In this document: piece after piece, positions 56,985-64,000 of the stretch | How positions within the stretch are numbered: position 1 is the first letter of the stretch | How the letters are laid out: every line of letters begins with the position of its first letter | Assembly: GCA_019239975.1 (NCBI GenBank) | Contig: JAFAZE010000040.1 | Span: 183,750 to 247,749, forward strand | Reading direction: 5' to 3' | Length of the DNA stretch: 64,000 bases | Origin: Streptosporangiaceae bacterium | Lineage (GTDB): Bacteria; Actinomycetota; Actinomycetes; Streptosporangiales; Streptosporangiaceae | The notes under the pieces: model-generated | Told to the model about the DNA's origin: nothing | Database searches by the model: none | What the model saw: the letters and a program-made list of their open reading frames with translations, nothing else | Program-made: the position numbers and the translations under genes

Positions 56985-59068
56985 GCCGCGCGGTCACCGA
57001 GATGGTCAGCGCGGCGGCGGTCCTGGCGGCGTTCGGTGCCGGTTTCCGCTATCTGGCGGGCCGGGCGTTCGGCCGCCAGCCCGGCGTGCCCCGGCTGCGG
57101 GCCGCAAGGTTCGGGCGCCGTGGCGGGCTTATGGCGTGGCTGGTACGGGCCGGGTGGCGGGCCGTGGTGCTGGCCGGCCGGTTCGCGGCCGGCGCCCCGC
57201 TGGGCCAGCGCCGCACCGACGCCACCTTCGTATCCGCTGGCACGAAGGTGACCGGCGGAGTGCCCGGCTGGTTCAGCCCGGGGCAGCCGGGCCGGTGGGC
57301 GTTCCTGCCCGGCTGGCAGCGCGCCGCCGCCCGCTGGGCGGTGATCGCTGCCGCCGCCGGACTGTACGCCCGCCCGCTGTGGACTGCCGCCGTGCTGGGC
57401 TGGCTAGCCGTGCTGGCCGGGGCGGCGCTGTTCCCCCGGTTGCGGTGGCGGCGGTACGTGCGCCGCGTGATCCGCCCGGTCTACCTGCAACTATGCCAGT
57501 ACCTGGGCACCGACCCCGGTGACAAGCCGGATCGGTGGCTGTCCATCCCGCCCGGCTTCACCACCGGCCAGGACGCGGTCATCACGCTGGCCTACCCGGC
57601 GGCCTGGAATCCCGACACCGCCCGGCAGCGCGCGATCGATGAGCTGATCCGCCGGCATCTGGGCGCGGGCCTGGTACCCCGGTTCGGCCCGTCCGCCGCC
57701 ACCTGGGCGCACCCGCCCGCCCCGCCCGCGCTGGCCCGGTTCGACGGGTACGGCCTGCCCGCGCACCGCATCCACCTGGCCACCCTGGCCGGGGACCGCA
57801 AGTGGATCGCGGACCTGCAAGACGAAGAACCGCACCTGTTCATCGCGGCTGGCACCGGGGGCGGCAAGACCAGCGCCGCGTCCATCCCGGCCGCGCACAC
57901 CCGCGCGCACGGCTGGCTGGTGGACATCATCGACCCCAAACGCCGCTCCTACATCGACCGGAAAACCGGCGCCGACGTGCTCACAAACGTGCCCGGCATC
58001 CGGGTGCACACCGACATCGAGTCCATGATGTGGGCACTGGAGGAGTTCTTCTTGTCCATGCTCGGGGTCAACATCACGGTCGGCGCCCGCACCGGCTGGC
58101 CCGCCGCGTTCCCGGCCCGGCTGCTGATCATCGACGAGTTCGGCACCTTCGCCGGGATGGCCACCCGGATGTGGCGGCGCGGCGGCGGCACCGGCCCGCC
58201 GCCCGCCCTCGACCAGCGCCGCCAGATCGAATGGCAAGGACGGCAAGCCGGGCACCGGCTGGTGCTCGCGGTGCACCAGCCGAACCTGCGGCTGTTCGGG
58301 GACTCCGACAGCCGCGGCCAGTACGGGTACCGGCTGATCACCGGCGCCTACACCACGTCACTGTGGCGGATGACGTTCGGGTTCGCGCCCCGCATCGAAT
58401 GGGACGCCCGGATCAAAGGCCGGGGCGTCGTCGGCGTGGGCGAGGCCACTGACCTGATCCACCACGCACAACTCGCGTGGATGCCGCCGGCCGAGCGGCG
58501 CCGGTACGCGCTGACCGGGCCACCGCCACCGCAATGGTTCACCGGCATGCAGCCCGCCCCATGGATCGATGCCCACGTCATCAGTGAGGGCCGCAAGCTC
58601 GCCGGGGTGTCCCTGGTCCATGTCCCACCCGGACAGCACCCCCACCCACCAGTGCAAACACCCCCGGATGTCCCGCCCGGTGTCCCGGTAGATGTCCCGG
58701 CCCCCGGCGCCGGGCCGCCCTTCCCGGCCCAGCCGGCAGCCACCACGCGGGGCGGGAAGCACCGCGCCCCGGCGCCCCGTGATGACATGCCGGTTACCAG
58801 TACCGGGGCCGCCGCCCGGCACCGCGCGGCCACCCCCGGCGAGAAGATACCCGCCCCGGATGAGGAGCTGATCACCGGAATCGAAGCTGCCGCCCGCTAC
58901 CTCGGCTACCGCAAGGCCGACAGCTTCCGCCGCGCCCGCACCCGCCACCCCATCCCCGGCGAGCGCAAGACAGGCGACGGCCGCCCTTACTGGACCCCTG
59001 CCGCGCTGCGCAGCTGGCACAGCAAACGGAAAATCGCCGGTAACCGCACGGGCGGCGGGCCAGGCTAG
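56969..59068 (+). CDS. TraB/FtsK-like DNA translocase with C-terminal helix-turn-helix
   Basis: 699 residues. Two hydrophobic regions near the N-terminus (about 112-145) anchor the protein. The motor domain has Walker A GTGGGKTSAA (from 295), a DPKRRSYIDRKTGADV segment and Walker B LLIIDEFGTF (385-394), followed by arginine-rich LDQRRQIEWQGRQAGHRLVL. After a Pro-rich linker the end (about 632-690) reads ITGIEAAARYLGYRKADSFR and HPIPGERKTGDGRPYWTPAA, like an AlpA/MerR-type DNA-binding unit. This is the conjugation motor of actinomycete elements that move double-stranded DNA. GTG 56969. Confidence 0.88.
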   Translation: MHFGLGRAVTEMVSAAAVLAAFGAGFRYLAGRAFGRQPGVPRLRAARFGRRGGLMAWLVRAGWRAVVLAGRFAAGAPLGQRRTDATFVSAGTKVTGGVPGWFSPGQPGRWAFLPGWQRAAARWAVIAAAAGLYARPLWTAAVLGWLAVLAGAALFPRLRWRRYVRRVIRPVYLQLCQYLGTDPGDKPDRWLSIPPGFTTGQDAVITLAYPAAWNPDTARQRAIDELIRRHLGAGLVPRFGPSAATWAHPPAPPALARFDGYGLPAHRIHLATLAGDRKWIADLQDEEPHLFIAAGTGGGKTSAASIPAAHTRAHGWLVDIIDPKRRSYIDRKTGADVLTNVPGIRVHTDIESMMWALEEFFLSMLGVNITVGARTGWPAAFPARLLIIDEFGTFAGMATRMWRRGGGTGPPPALDQRRQIEWQGRQAGHRLVLAVHQPNLRLFGDSDSRGQYGYRLITGAYTTSLWRMTFGFAPRIEWDARIKGRGVVGVGEATDLIHHAQLAWMPPAERRRYALTGPPPPQWFTGMQPAPWIDAHVISEGRKLAGVSLVHVPPGQHPHPPVQTPPDVPPGVPVDVPAPGAGPPFPAQPAATTRGGKHRAPAPRDDMPVTSTGAAARHRAATPGEKIPAPDEELITGIEAAARYLGYRKADSFRRARTRHPIPGERKTGDGRPYWTPAALRSWHSKRKIAGNRTGGGPG

Positions 59069-59077
59069 CCCGGCCGC

Positions 59078-59410
59078 TCACCCCGAAGCGGCCAGGACCA
59101 CCACCCCAACCTCCACATCCCTCCCGCAGTGCGGGCAGGTGATCTCCGTCGCCGCGATCTTGGGCGGCGTGCTGGCCCACAGCACGCGGTCCCGCACGCG
59201 GTAGCCGTGCTGCCTGCCCGCGTGCCGCAAGAGCCCTTCGCCGACCAGCAGCCGCAGCGCCTCCGTCGCGGTGCCCAGCCCGCACTCGTACTCGCGCGCG
59301 ACGGGCACAAGCCGCAGTGCCTCGCCAGGAGTCAGCTCGCCCGCCATGATGCGGTGGCGCAGGTCGGCGGCGATGCGCATGTACTTGTTGGTCGTGTGCA
59401 GCTTCGCCAT
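59078..59410 (-). CDS. GntR-family regulator with a zinc-ribbon-like tail
   Basis: 110 residues. The winged helix reads TNKYMRIAADLRHRIMAGEL, TPGEALRLVPVAREYECGLG and TATEALRLLVGEGLLRHAG. A short C-terminal part has CPHCGRDVEVGVVVLA, one Cys pair. Similar small GntR proteins (KorA-like) control transfer genes in actinomycete plasmids and elements. It lies 5 nt after the HTH gene on the same strand and converges on the translocase. Confidence 0.88.
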   Translation of the reverse strand: MAKLHTTNKYMRIAADLRHRIMAGELTPGEALRLVPVAREYECGLGTATEALRLLVGEGLLRHAGRQHGYRVRDRVLWASTPPKIAATEITCPHCGRDVEVGVVVLAASG

Positions 59411-59415
59411 CGTCG

Positions 59416-59988
59416 TTACCGGGCCGGCTCGCGCCCGGCGACGGCGTACCCGGCCGTTGCCGGGAGCTGGCGCAGGTAGCCGGCCCGCACAAGCACCGCC
59501 ATACCCTTACGCACAGTGCCCTTGCCCCACCCGGTCTCACGCGCAGTACCAGCGACACGGACCCGGGCTCCCCGTTTGAGGGTGCCGTCTTCAATCTGGT
59601 GGCGCACCGCCCAGGCGACCTGCATATAACCGAGCAAGCTCAAAATCGCATCCTCGAACGGGTCCGCTGGTGTGAAGGCTCTCGTCCGGGCAAGAGCGCG
59701 CTCCAGGTGGGCGACCAGGGACTTGCGCGGTACCGCGTGGAAGCCGCTATCCCAGACCACCTCCAGTTCCCCAGCGTGGATCATGCGCCACAGCGCCGGC
59801 AGCGAGATCCGCAAAATCGCCGCGACCTCATGCACCGCCATGGGGGTGTCATCCTCGGTCATCTGTCTGCCTTCCGGTAACAGCCGCCGCAGCGCCATAT
59901 GGGCTCGGCGCCGTAGCTCAGGGTCGGTTGGTGCGCCCCGTTTGGGGCGGCGTGGGTATGGCCGGCGGGTGGGCCGCTGCGTGGTCAT
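59416..59988 (-). CDS. DNA-binding protein with excisionase-like and GntR-like helix-turn-helix parts
   Basis: 190 residues. A first HTH (about 48-92) is MAVHEVAAILRISLPALWRM, IHAGELEVVWDSGFHAVPRK, the MerR/excisionase pattern. The C-terminal part (about 120-185) resembles a winged helix: YMQVAWAVRHQIEDGTLKRG, TGWGKGTVRKGMAVLVRAGY. It could be the element's excision or copy control factor. Its ATG overlaps the stop of the preceding remnant (ATGA). First intact gene of a pair with the small GntR. Confidence 0.78.
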   Translation of the reverse strand: MTTQRPTRRPYPRRPKRGAPTDPELRRRAHMALRRLLPEGRQMTEDDTPMAVHEVAAILRISLPALWRMIHAGELEVVWDSGFHAVPRKSLVAHLERALARTRAFTPADPFEDAILSLLGYMQVAWAVRHQIEDGTLKRGARVRVAGTARETGWGKGTVRKGMAVLVRAGYLRQLPATAGYAVAGREPAR

Positions 59989-60134
59989 CTGGCGGCGTCA
60001 TCAGGTCCCCCGGGACGGCTGGACAGCGTGACCCAGACGACTTTGCCGGGCCAGCCGTCCACGCTCGCCCAGCCCCATGTGTCCGACAGCACGTCCACGA
60101 GCTGAAGGCCCCGGCCGGTGAGCCTTCTAGGCGA
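59985..60134 (-). pseudogene. C-terminal remnant of an RsbW-like ATPase (anti-sigma type)
   Basis: 50 codons reading RLTGRGLQLVDVLSDTWGWA, SVDGWPGKVVWVTLSSRPGG and a stop that overlaps the next gene's ATG. GRGLQLVDxLSDxWG is the G2-box end of the HATPase domain, but the N-box and first half are missing. It is preceded in frame by a TGA (60135-60137). These ATPases usually accompany DUF5753/DUF397 pairs, one of which lies 1 kb away. Confidence 0.65.
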
Positions 60135-60284
60135 TCAAAGCCGTGGTAGTGCTGCGTGAACTCTGGTCAGGGTTTGCGGGTCGGCCGGTTCCCAGCGCAG
60201 TACGCGACCGCCGGCCGGTGGTTCGGAGGGCGTCCGGCGTGGCAGCGGCGGGGCTGACGGGGCTTGCGGTCGTTTCCTCGTCAT
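60135..60284 (-). CDS. Possible small ORF, frame uncertain
   Basis: 49 codons ending in VLRWEPADPQTLTRVHAALPRL-like sequence (split here: VLRWEPADPQTL, TRVHAALPRL). An overlapping frame on the same strand (60127-60330, 67 codons) begins MFRWEPHGPMSCTPPDDEET and also looks coding in its first half. One gene with a frameshift near 60215 would combine both. I recognise no family. Confidence 0.35.
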   Translation of the reverse strand: MTRKRPQAPSAPPLPRRTPSEPPAGGRVLRWEPADPQTLTRVHAALPRL

Positions 60285-60344
60285 CCGGCGGCGTACAGGA
60301 CATGGGGCCGTGTGGTTCCCAGCGGAACATGCCAGCGGTGCCGC

Positions 60345-60593
60345 TCACGACGCGGGCTGTTTGGCCCCGGCTGCTGGCTCGGCTTCGAGCTCTACCAGGG
60401 CTTCTACCCGGTCCAGAACACGCTCCAGGCTGGGATCGGTGAGGACGGCCTCCTGGGCACCGTTCAAGCGGCGGAACTGGTGATAGAGCGGGCGGCCCTC
60501 GGGCCGGATCACTGACGCCTGCCATTCCGGGTGTTCGGCAAGGAATTTCTCTTTGCGGACTACCTGATCGGGGTAGTCGTCCACTCCAGTCAC
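60345..60593 (-). CDS. Small hypothetical protein of the element
   Basis: 82 residues, GTG 60593 in a GTGA overlap with the upstream gene's stop, so translation is coupled. MTGVDDYPDQVVRKEKFLAE, HPEWQASVIRPEGRPLYHQF and a helical acidic tail LERVLDRVEALVELEAEP. I recognise no family. Soluble and acidic. Second gene in the leftward small-gene operon. Confidence 0.65.
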   Translation of the reverse strand: MTGVDDYPDQVVRKEKFLAEHPEWQASVIRPEGRPLYHQFRRLNGAQEAVLTDPSLERVLDRVEALVELEAEPAAGAKQPAS

Positions 60594-60817
60594 GGCGCGC
60601 CTCCTTGGCTGGTGGCGGCCGAACCCCGCGCTGTGTGGTCGTCGCGGATGAGTTCCCGTAGCCCGGCGGGCGTGTCGGCTTCCAGGACAGTGTCCGGGTC
60701 GTCGCGGCGCTGCGCCCGGTAGGGCCGGGTTTCTCCCGGGACACGGGCGATGGCGTACAACTCGCCCCAGTCGCTTTTGAGCATTCCGTACTGGTCCATC
60801 TCGTCAACGTTTGGCAT
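60590..60817 (-). CDS. Small hypothetical protein of the element
   Basis: 75 residues, start ATG 60817 fixed by GGAAGGAG seven bases upstream. It reads MPNVDEMDQYGMLKSDWGEL, YAIARVPGETRPYRAQRRDD and PAGLRELIRDDHTARGSA. I recognise no family. First gene of the leftward operon, divergent from the XRE regulator, with a shared promoter region at 60818-61013. Confidence 0.68.
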   Translation of the reverse strand: MPNVDEMDQYGMLKSDWGELYAIARVPGETRPYRAQRRDDPDTVLEADTPAGLRELIRDDHTARGSAATSQGGAP

Positions 60818-61013
60818 GGTCGCTCCTTCCTGCGGCCCCGGCCCGCCGGGTGACCTGCGGGCCGGGGGCGCGCCCGGGGCGTGAAGTCCAGGGTCCCGGG
60901 CGCGCATGACAAGCATCATCCGGCGGCGTACCGTTCACACTGGGTCACAGGCCGTCTGCACGGTCGTGCGGCCAGGTTTGAAGGTCCCTCTTTCGAGTGT
61001 GAAGGCCGGTGAA

Positions 61014-61844
61014 ATGACACCATCTGCACGTGACCCCGATCGCGCACTGTTCGCGGACGAACTGCGCGCAATGCGCAAGCACGCGGGCTGGACTCAGGAG
61101 GAGCTAGCCGACAAGATCGGTTACAGCGGCTCAACGATCGCGAACATTGAGACACAGCACCGGGGCGCGACTAAGGACCAGGCCAGGCGGCTGGATGGGG
61201 CGTTTGGGCTGCCTGGCACGTTCGCCCGTCTTGAGGAGCGCTTGCGCGGGGTGCCGTTCTCCGCTGGCTTCCGGCCGTTCCACCCGTATGAGGCTGAGGC
61301 GCGTTCGCTGCGCTGGTTCGAGCACGTTCTGATTCCGGGCCTGTTGCAGACGGAGAACTACGCGAGGGCGGTCCTGTCAACGCGGCCCGTGACCACAACA
61401 GACGAGATTGAGGAGCGGGTAACGGCGAGGCTGGCGCGGCAGGCGATCCTTGACCGCGAGGACCCTCCTCCGCCGATGTTGTGGGTTCTGCTGGACGAAA
61501 ATGTGCTGTACCGCGATGTAGGCGGCGCTAAGGTCATGCGCGAACAGCTCTTGCACCTGGTAGAGATGGCGCGGCGGCCAACCGTTGCGGTACAGATCGT
61601 GCCCTACTCGGCTGGTCCGCATTCCGGCTTGCTGGGCTCGTTCATCATCGCGGAACCGGACGATTCGGGCGCTATCGTGTACCTGGAGAACGCGCACGAG
61701 GGGCAGACCGTGGAGGACGCCGCCACGGTGGCGAACATGGCACTAACGTTCGACGCGCTCCGCTTGGAGGCGCTGCCAGGGAGCGCCTCTCTGAGCCTGA
61801 TTGAGAGAGTGGCTGAGGAACGATGGAAGGGAACCGCGCCGTAA
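61014..61844 (+). CDS. XRE-family regulator with DUF5753 (WhiJ/Scr1-like)
   Basis: 276 residues. The N-terminal HTH is ELRAMRKHAGWTQEELADKI, GYSGSTIANIETQHRGATK. The DUF5753 domain follows: FEHVLIPGLLQTENYARAVL, MREQLLHLVEMARRPTVAVQ, IVPYSAGPHSGLLGSFII and EDAATVANMALTFDALRLEA. ATG 61014 is preferred because it gives the standard leader and has a GGTGAA site. It overlaps the DUF397 gene by 22 nt. Such pairs regulate development or act as toxin-antitoxin-like modules in actinobacteria. Confidence 0.93.
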   Translation: MTPSARDPDRALFADELRAMRKHAGWTQEELADKIGYSGSTIANIETQHRGATKDQARRLDGAFGLPGTFARLEERLRGVPFSAGFRPFHPYEAEARSLRWFEHVLIPGLLQTENYARAVLSTRPVTTTDEIEERVTARLARQAILDREDPPPPMLWVLLDENVLYRDVGGAKVMREQLLHLVEMARRPTVAVQIVPYSAGPHSGLLGSFIIAEPDDSGAIVYLENAHEGQTVEDAATVANMALTFDALRLEALPGSASLSLIERVAEERWKGTAP

Positions 61845-62023
61845 CCTGGCGCAAGTCCAGTTATAGCGGCAACAACGGTGGTGCCTGCATCGAAGTGGGT
61901 ACCGCAGACGGCGCGATCGCCGTTAGGGATTCTAAGGACCCGGACGGTCCCCGCCTCGCCTTCGGGCGCGAGGCATGGCAGGCGTTCACGGCGACGGTGA
62001 AAGCACATGTTAACCCGGCGTGA
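61823..62023 (+). CDS. DUF397 protein, partner of the XRE regulator
   Basis: 66 residues with the full family pattern: VTWRKSSYSGNNGGACIEVG, TADGAIAVRDSKDPDGPRLA and FGREAWQAFTATVKAH. DUF397 proteins are encoded next to DUF5753 regulators and are thought to bind or antagonise them. The 22-nt overlap with the regulator points to coupled translation. A strong hairpin follows. Confidence 0.95.
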   Translation: MEGNRAVTWRKSSYSGNNGGACIEVGTADGAIAVRDSKDPDGPRLAFGREAWQAFTATVKAHVNPA

Positions 62024-62031
62024 GCGAAAGG

Positions 62032-62067
62032 AAGCGGCTCCGCGCGTGCTAGCGTGCGGAGCCGTTT
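62032..62067 (+). terminator. Terminator after the DUF397 gene
   Basis: AAGCGGCTCCGC (62032-62043) pairs with GCGGAGCCGTTT (62056-62067), 12 bp with one G-U, 12-nt loop, followed by pyrimidines. Confidence 0.8.
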
Positions 62068-62997
62068 CCGGCTGTTCCGGCGTCTGGGCTGGGGTTTTGC
62101 GTGTTGTGCGTGGATCGGCGGGGGGTCTCGGGGGGCCGCAGGCCCCCCGGCGCAGGCTGGTGTGGGTGACGGGTGCCGGGCGGCGGCCCGGGTTCCGACC
62201 TCGGGCATCCCGCGTACGTCCACGACCCGGAAATGTGCTCGCCTCGGTGACGGGGCAGCGGCCGGTGGCGCAGACCGCGCCGGGGCACCTTCCGCGTTGG
62301 GCCGCGCGGGGCTGTGCCCGCCCCGTGCCGCGCGGAGCGCGGTGTCCTTTGTGCACCTTCCCCGGTGATGTGTGGCGGGTGTGCTTGCAGGCTTCCCCGG
62401 TCATTGGCGCGGGACGGCGACCACGTTCCCCGGGCGGGGTGGAGGCAGGAAGGGGGTCAGGGGGGAACCTGGAACCGGGGCCGGGCGTGCGGCTGGGTTG
62501 TGCCGGGCGGCCGGGGGCGGTTCCGGGTTCCCCCCTGCCGTGGTGTGGTTTGGCCTCCCCTCCTGCTGATTTTGCTTTTGCGGAGTGGAGTTGGAGTGAT
62601 TCCCGACCTCACCCTCGGGGGTCCCCTTGGGGGTGGGGGTGAGGTCGGGAATCACTGAGGCGGAGCGCAGCAGCGCGTTAGCGCTGGCCGGAGGGGAGGC
62701 CGGGGCACGCCACGGGTGCACAGTGCCCGCACGCGCGGGCGCTGTGCTGTGTGTCCGCTGCCGGCCGCTGTGCGGCTGGTGAGCGGGGTCCGGGGCGGAG
62801 CCCCGGTGGGTTCAATTTATTGAACTTTTATTTCCGGGGCGACGAGACAATCCAGTCAAGGGACTGAGGGGATGTTGTACTACCTCAAAGGCGGGTGATG
62901 GGGTGTGCTCGGCGCGCTTCTCCCGAACGCCAGCGTCCCGGCCACCCTTGCGGCGCGCCGATTGGGTGACCGGGAACGCTATCGTGTACTGCGGGTA
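62068..62997. other. 930-nt non-coding stretch rich in inverted repeats
   Basis: No convincing gene. It contains CGGGGGGCC-GCA-GGCCCCCCG (62129-62149), G-runs near 62435-62480 that could form a quadruplex, the 20-bp inverted repeat at 62595-62656, CCGGGGC-GGA-GCCCCGG (62790-62806) and an AT palindrome GTTCAAT-TT-ATTGAAC (62810-62825). Such clustering in a mobile element could be an origin or transfer site. Confidence 0.55.
62595..62656. other. Perfect 20-bp inverted repeat
   Basis: Arms 62595-62614 and 62637-62656 are exact complements around a 22-nt G/C-rich loop. No gene ends next to it, so it need not be a terminator. An origin, transfer or protein-binding site is possible. Confidence 0.75.
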
Positions 62998-63237
62998 TTA
63001 CCTGCTGGTCACCAAGACCAGCGCCACTGCTGCGGCGGCCACCGCGAGCAGGGCGATCAGGCGGGCGGTCGGTGCCCAGCCGGCTCGGGCCGCCCGTCCG
63101 ATCTCTGTAATCAACCGCCCGAGGGGGTCTCCCCCTTCTTCCACTGATGCCTCCTTGATCAGCAATGCGGCGGCGCTCTGCCGTCCGCTGCCTACAAGCT
63201 TTCCGGCCTTCAGGAGGGGTTGATACACAAAGTTCAC
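62998..63237 (-). CDS. Small membrane-anchored hypothetical protein
   Basis: 79 residues from GTG 63237: VNFVYQPLLKAGKLVGSGRQ, ALLIKEASVEEGGDPLGRLI and a C-terminal membrane segment RLIALLAVAAAAVALVLVT. The layout, soluble head and one C-terminal helix, is that of a tail-anchored protein. The start lacks a good ribosome site, and no family is recognised. Longer upstream reading is shadow of the opposite gene. Confidence 0.45.
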   Translation of the reverse strand: MNFVYQPLLKAGKLVGSGRQSAAALLIKEASVEEGGDPLGRLITEIGRAARAGWAPTARLIALLAVAAAAVALVLVTSR

Positions 63238-63360
63238 CGTGGGTATCGCCGCGCGTACACGTGCTATTCGGTGCTTTGGCGTGTCTGAGGCGGGACGTGG
63301 GTTGACATAGCTAGACTTCGGTTGTTTTCGTGTGTGATCAGCAGCCAGAGGACCAAGGCG

Positions 63361-63810
63361 ATGGCTAGAACTATGCGGATGCCGGGCGAGGCAGAGCTGC
63401 CACCGGGCACTGTGCGCGACTTCGTAGGCCTCCTGTTCTTCTTCTATCGGCAGGCCCATCGTCCGACGCTCCGCGAGATCAGCGACTGGATAGAAAAGAG
63501 CGGGCTGCCCGGGACCGCGAGCACTGAGACGATCCGCAAGATGCTGCGCGGGATGACGGTTCCTGCTCACTGGGAAACGGTGAGGGCGGTGCTTGAAGCC
63601 CTCAGCGGCCTGGCGGGAACGGGCGCGGACTCAAGGCTTATTTACGAGGACGCGGACGGAACGCGCAGCTCGCATCTGGAGCGCCTTTGGCACCGCGCAC
63701 TGGACGAGCCGGATGCCCTTTACCGCCAGGCTGAACATGACCCGTGGGCGGACGACGGTACCGGCGGTTACTCAGACGAACCGCCGTTCTTGCCGGAGAC
63801 TGCTCCGTAG
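63361..63810 (+). CDS. Hypothetical protein with helix-turn-helix-like N-terminus
   Basis: 149 residues, ATG 63361 after a GAGGA site. GTVRDFVGLLFFFYRQAHRP with TLREISDWIEKSGLPGTAST and ETIRKMLRGMTVPAHWETVR resembles the small XRE-like proteins encoded in actinobacterial mobile elements. The C-terminus is acidic, ending in GYSDEPPFLPETAP. The DNA target is unknown. Confidence 0.7.
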   Translation: MARTMRMPGEAELPPGTVRDFVGLLFFFYRQAHRPTLREISDWIEKSGLPGTASTETIRKMLRGMTVPAHWETVRAVLEALSGLAGTGADSRLIYEDADGTRSSHLERLWHRALDEPDALYRQAEHDPWADDGTGGYSDEPPFLPETAP

Positions 63811-63864
63811 GCAAACCTAACGTTCCGACTTCGGCGGACGTTCGGTCTCGGGGCCGGGGCGCCA

Positions 63865-63881
63865 GCCACGGGAGCCGTGGC
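63865..63881 (+). terminator. Short hairpin after the last complete gene
   Basis: GCCACGG-GAG-CCGTGGC, perfect 7-bp stem with a 3-nt loop, 55 nt past the stop. Confidence 0.55.
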
Positions 63882-63920
63882 GTCGCCCGGCGTGGTGCCG
63901 TCAGGCGCTATGTTCTGGGG

Positions 63921-64000
63921 ATGAGCGCCCGGAGGGCGCATTTGGCGGTTTCGTGGCTGGTCCGTGGTGCGGCGGTGGCAGGTCCGTACGGCGGGGACCG
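63921..64000 (+). CDS. Possible gene start cut by the window edge
   Basis: ATG 63921 after a CTGGGG stretch begins an open frame (MSARRAHLAVSWLVRGAAVA) to the end of the window. Too short to identify. Confidence 0.25.
   Translation, partial: MSARRAHLAVSWLVRGAAVAGPYGGD

Noticed and set aside
60135..60137. In-frame TGA before the ATPase remnant as a selenocysteine codon
   Set aside because: The upstream part is not the first half of an ATPase and bears no selenoenzyme context. The selC gene in this window is not evidence for recoding here; gene decay is simpler.
62007..62642. 211-codon plus-strand frame in the gene-free zone
   Set aside because: It crosses a terminator and G-runs, has no ribosome site or domain, and composition typical of shadow frames.

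Overview
The window is chromosomal DNA from a high-GC actinobacterium, probably a filamentous soil organism of the Streptosporangiales/Streptomyces type. The reasons are strong G/C use at third codon positions, Tat and lipoprotein exports, many MarR/TetR/LacI/ArsR/Lrp regulators, a 13E12-type DUF222-HNH protein, a DUF5753/DUF397 pair and a MsiK/UgpC-type sugar ATPase. The genus cannot be fixed by reading alone.

Layout. 1-3.2 kb, minus strand: LacI regulator, beta-hydroxyacid-type dehydrogenase and a truncated branched-chain-type substrate-binding lipoprotein. 3.4-13 kb: two regulator/efflux pairs (MarR with MFS, TetR with MFS) on either side of a very large GH38 alpha-mannosidase. 13-24.4 kb: DUF5996, MarR, VOC, a secreted GH9 hydrolase, Lrp, the shared sugar-uptake ATPase, a PAC2 protein, an M24 peptidase, a PP2C phosphatase frame that runs antisense through a 5'-3' exonuclease gene, and a Rieske lipoprotein. 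24.7-31 kb: a strange secreted low-complexity protein ending in His5-Trp3, DUF6457, SDR, and DUF222-HNH. 31-38 kb: drug-type ABC exporter with TetR, ArsR with a CDF metal exporter, several small stress or unknown proteins, and a repeat-rich gap. 38-50 kb: heparinase-like lipoprotein, GH1 beta-glucosidase, an isomerase/Gfo-Idh/isomerase operon, a TPP-riboswitch-controlled NCS1 permease, EamA, RDD and a small lipoprotein. 50-53.4 kb: moaA-mobA, a selenocysteine tRNA and a GH13 glucosidase.

53.6-64 kb is an integrated mobile element with a large serine recombinase, a protein with winged-helix and nuclease-like features, a TraB/FtsK-like translocase with a C-terminal helix-turn-helix, GntR and excisionase-like regulators, tiny coupled ORFs and a WhiJ-type XRE/DUF397 pair whose ATPase partner looks decayed. 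The recombinase gene ends inside a short repeat that also occurs at 27.1 and 38.0 kb, which suggests the attachment site.

How the genes fit together. Carbohydrate scavenging dominates: GH38, GH9, GH1, GH13 and a heparinase-like protein, with isomerase/oxidoreductase genes and a shared ABC ATPase. Decayed 3' gene ends (family-5 binding protein, sugar porter, DUF2752, RsbW-like ATPase) lie between intact genes and point to repeated rearrangement.
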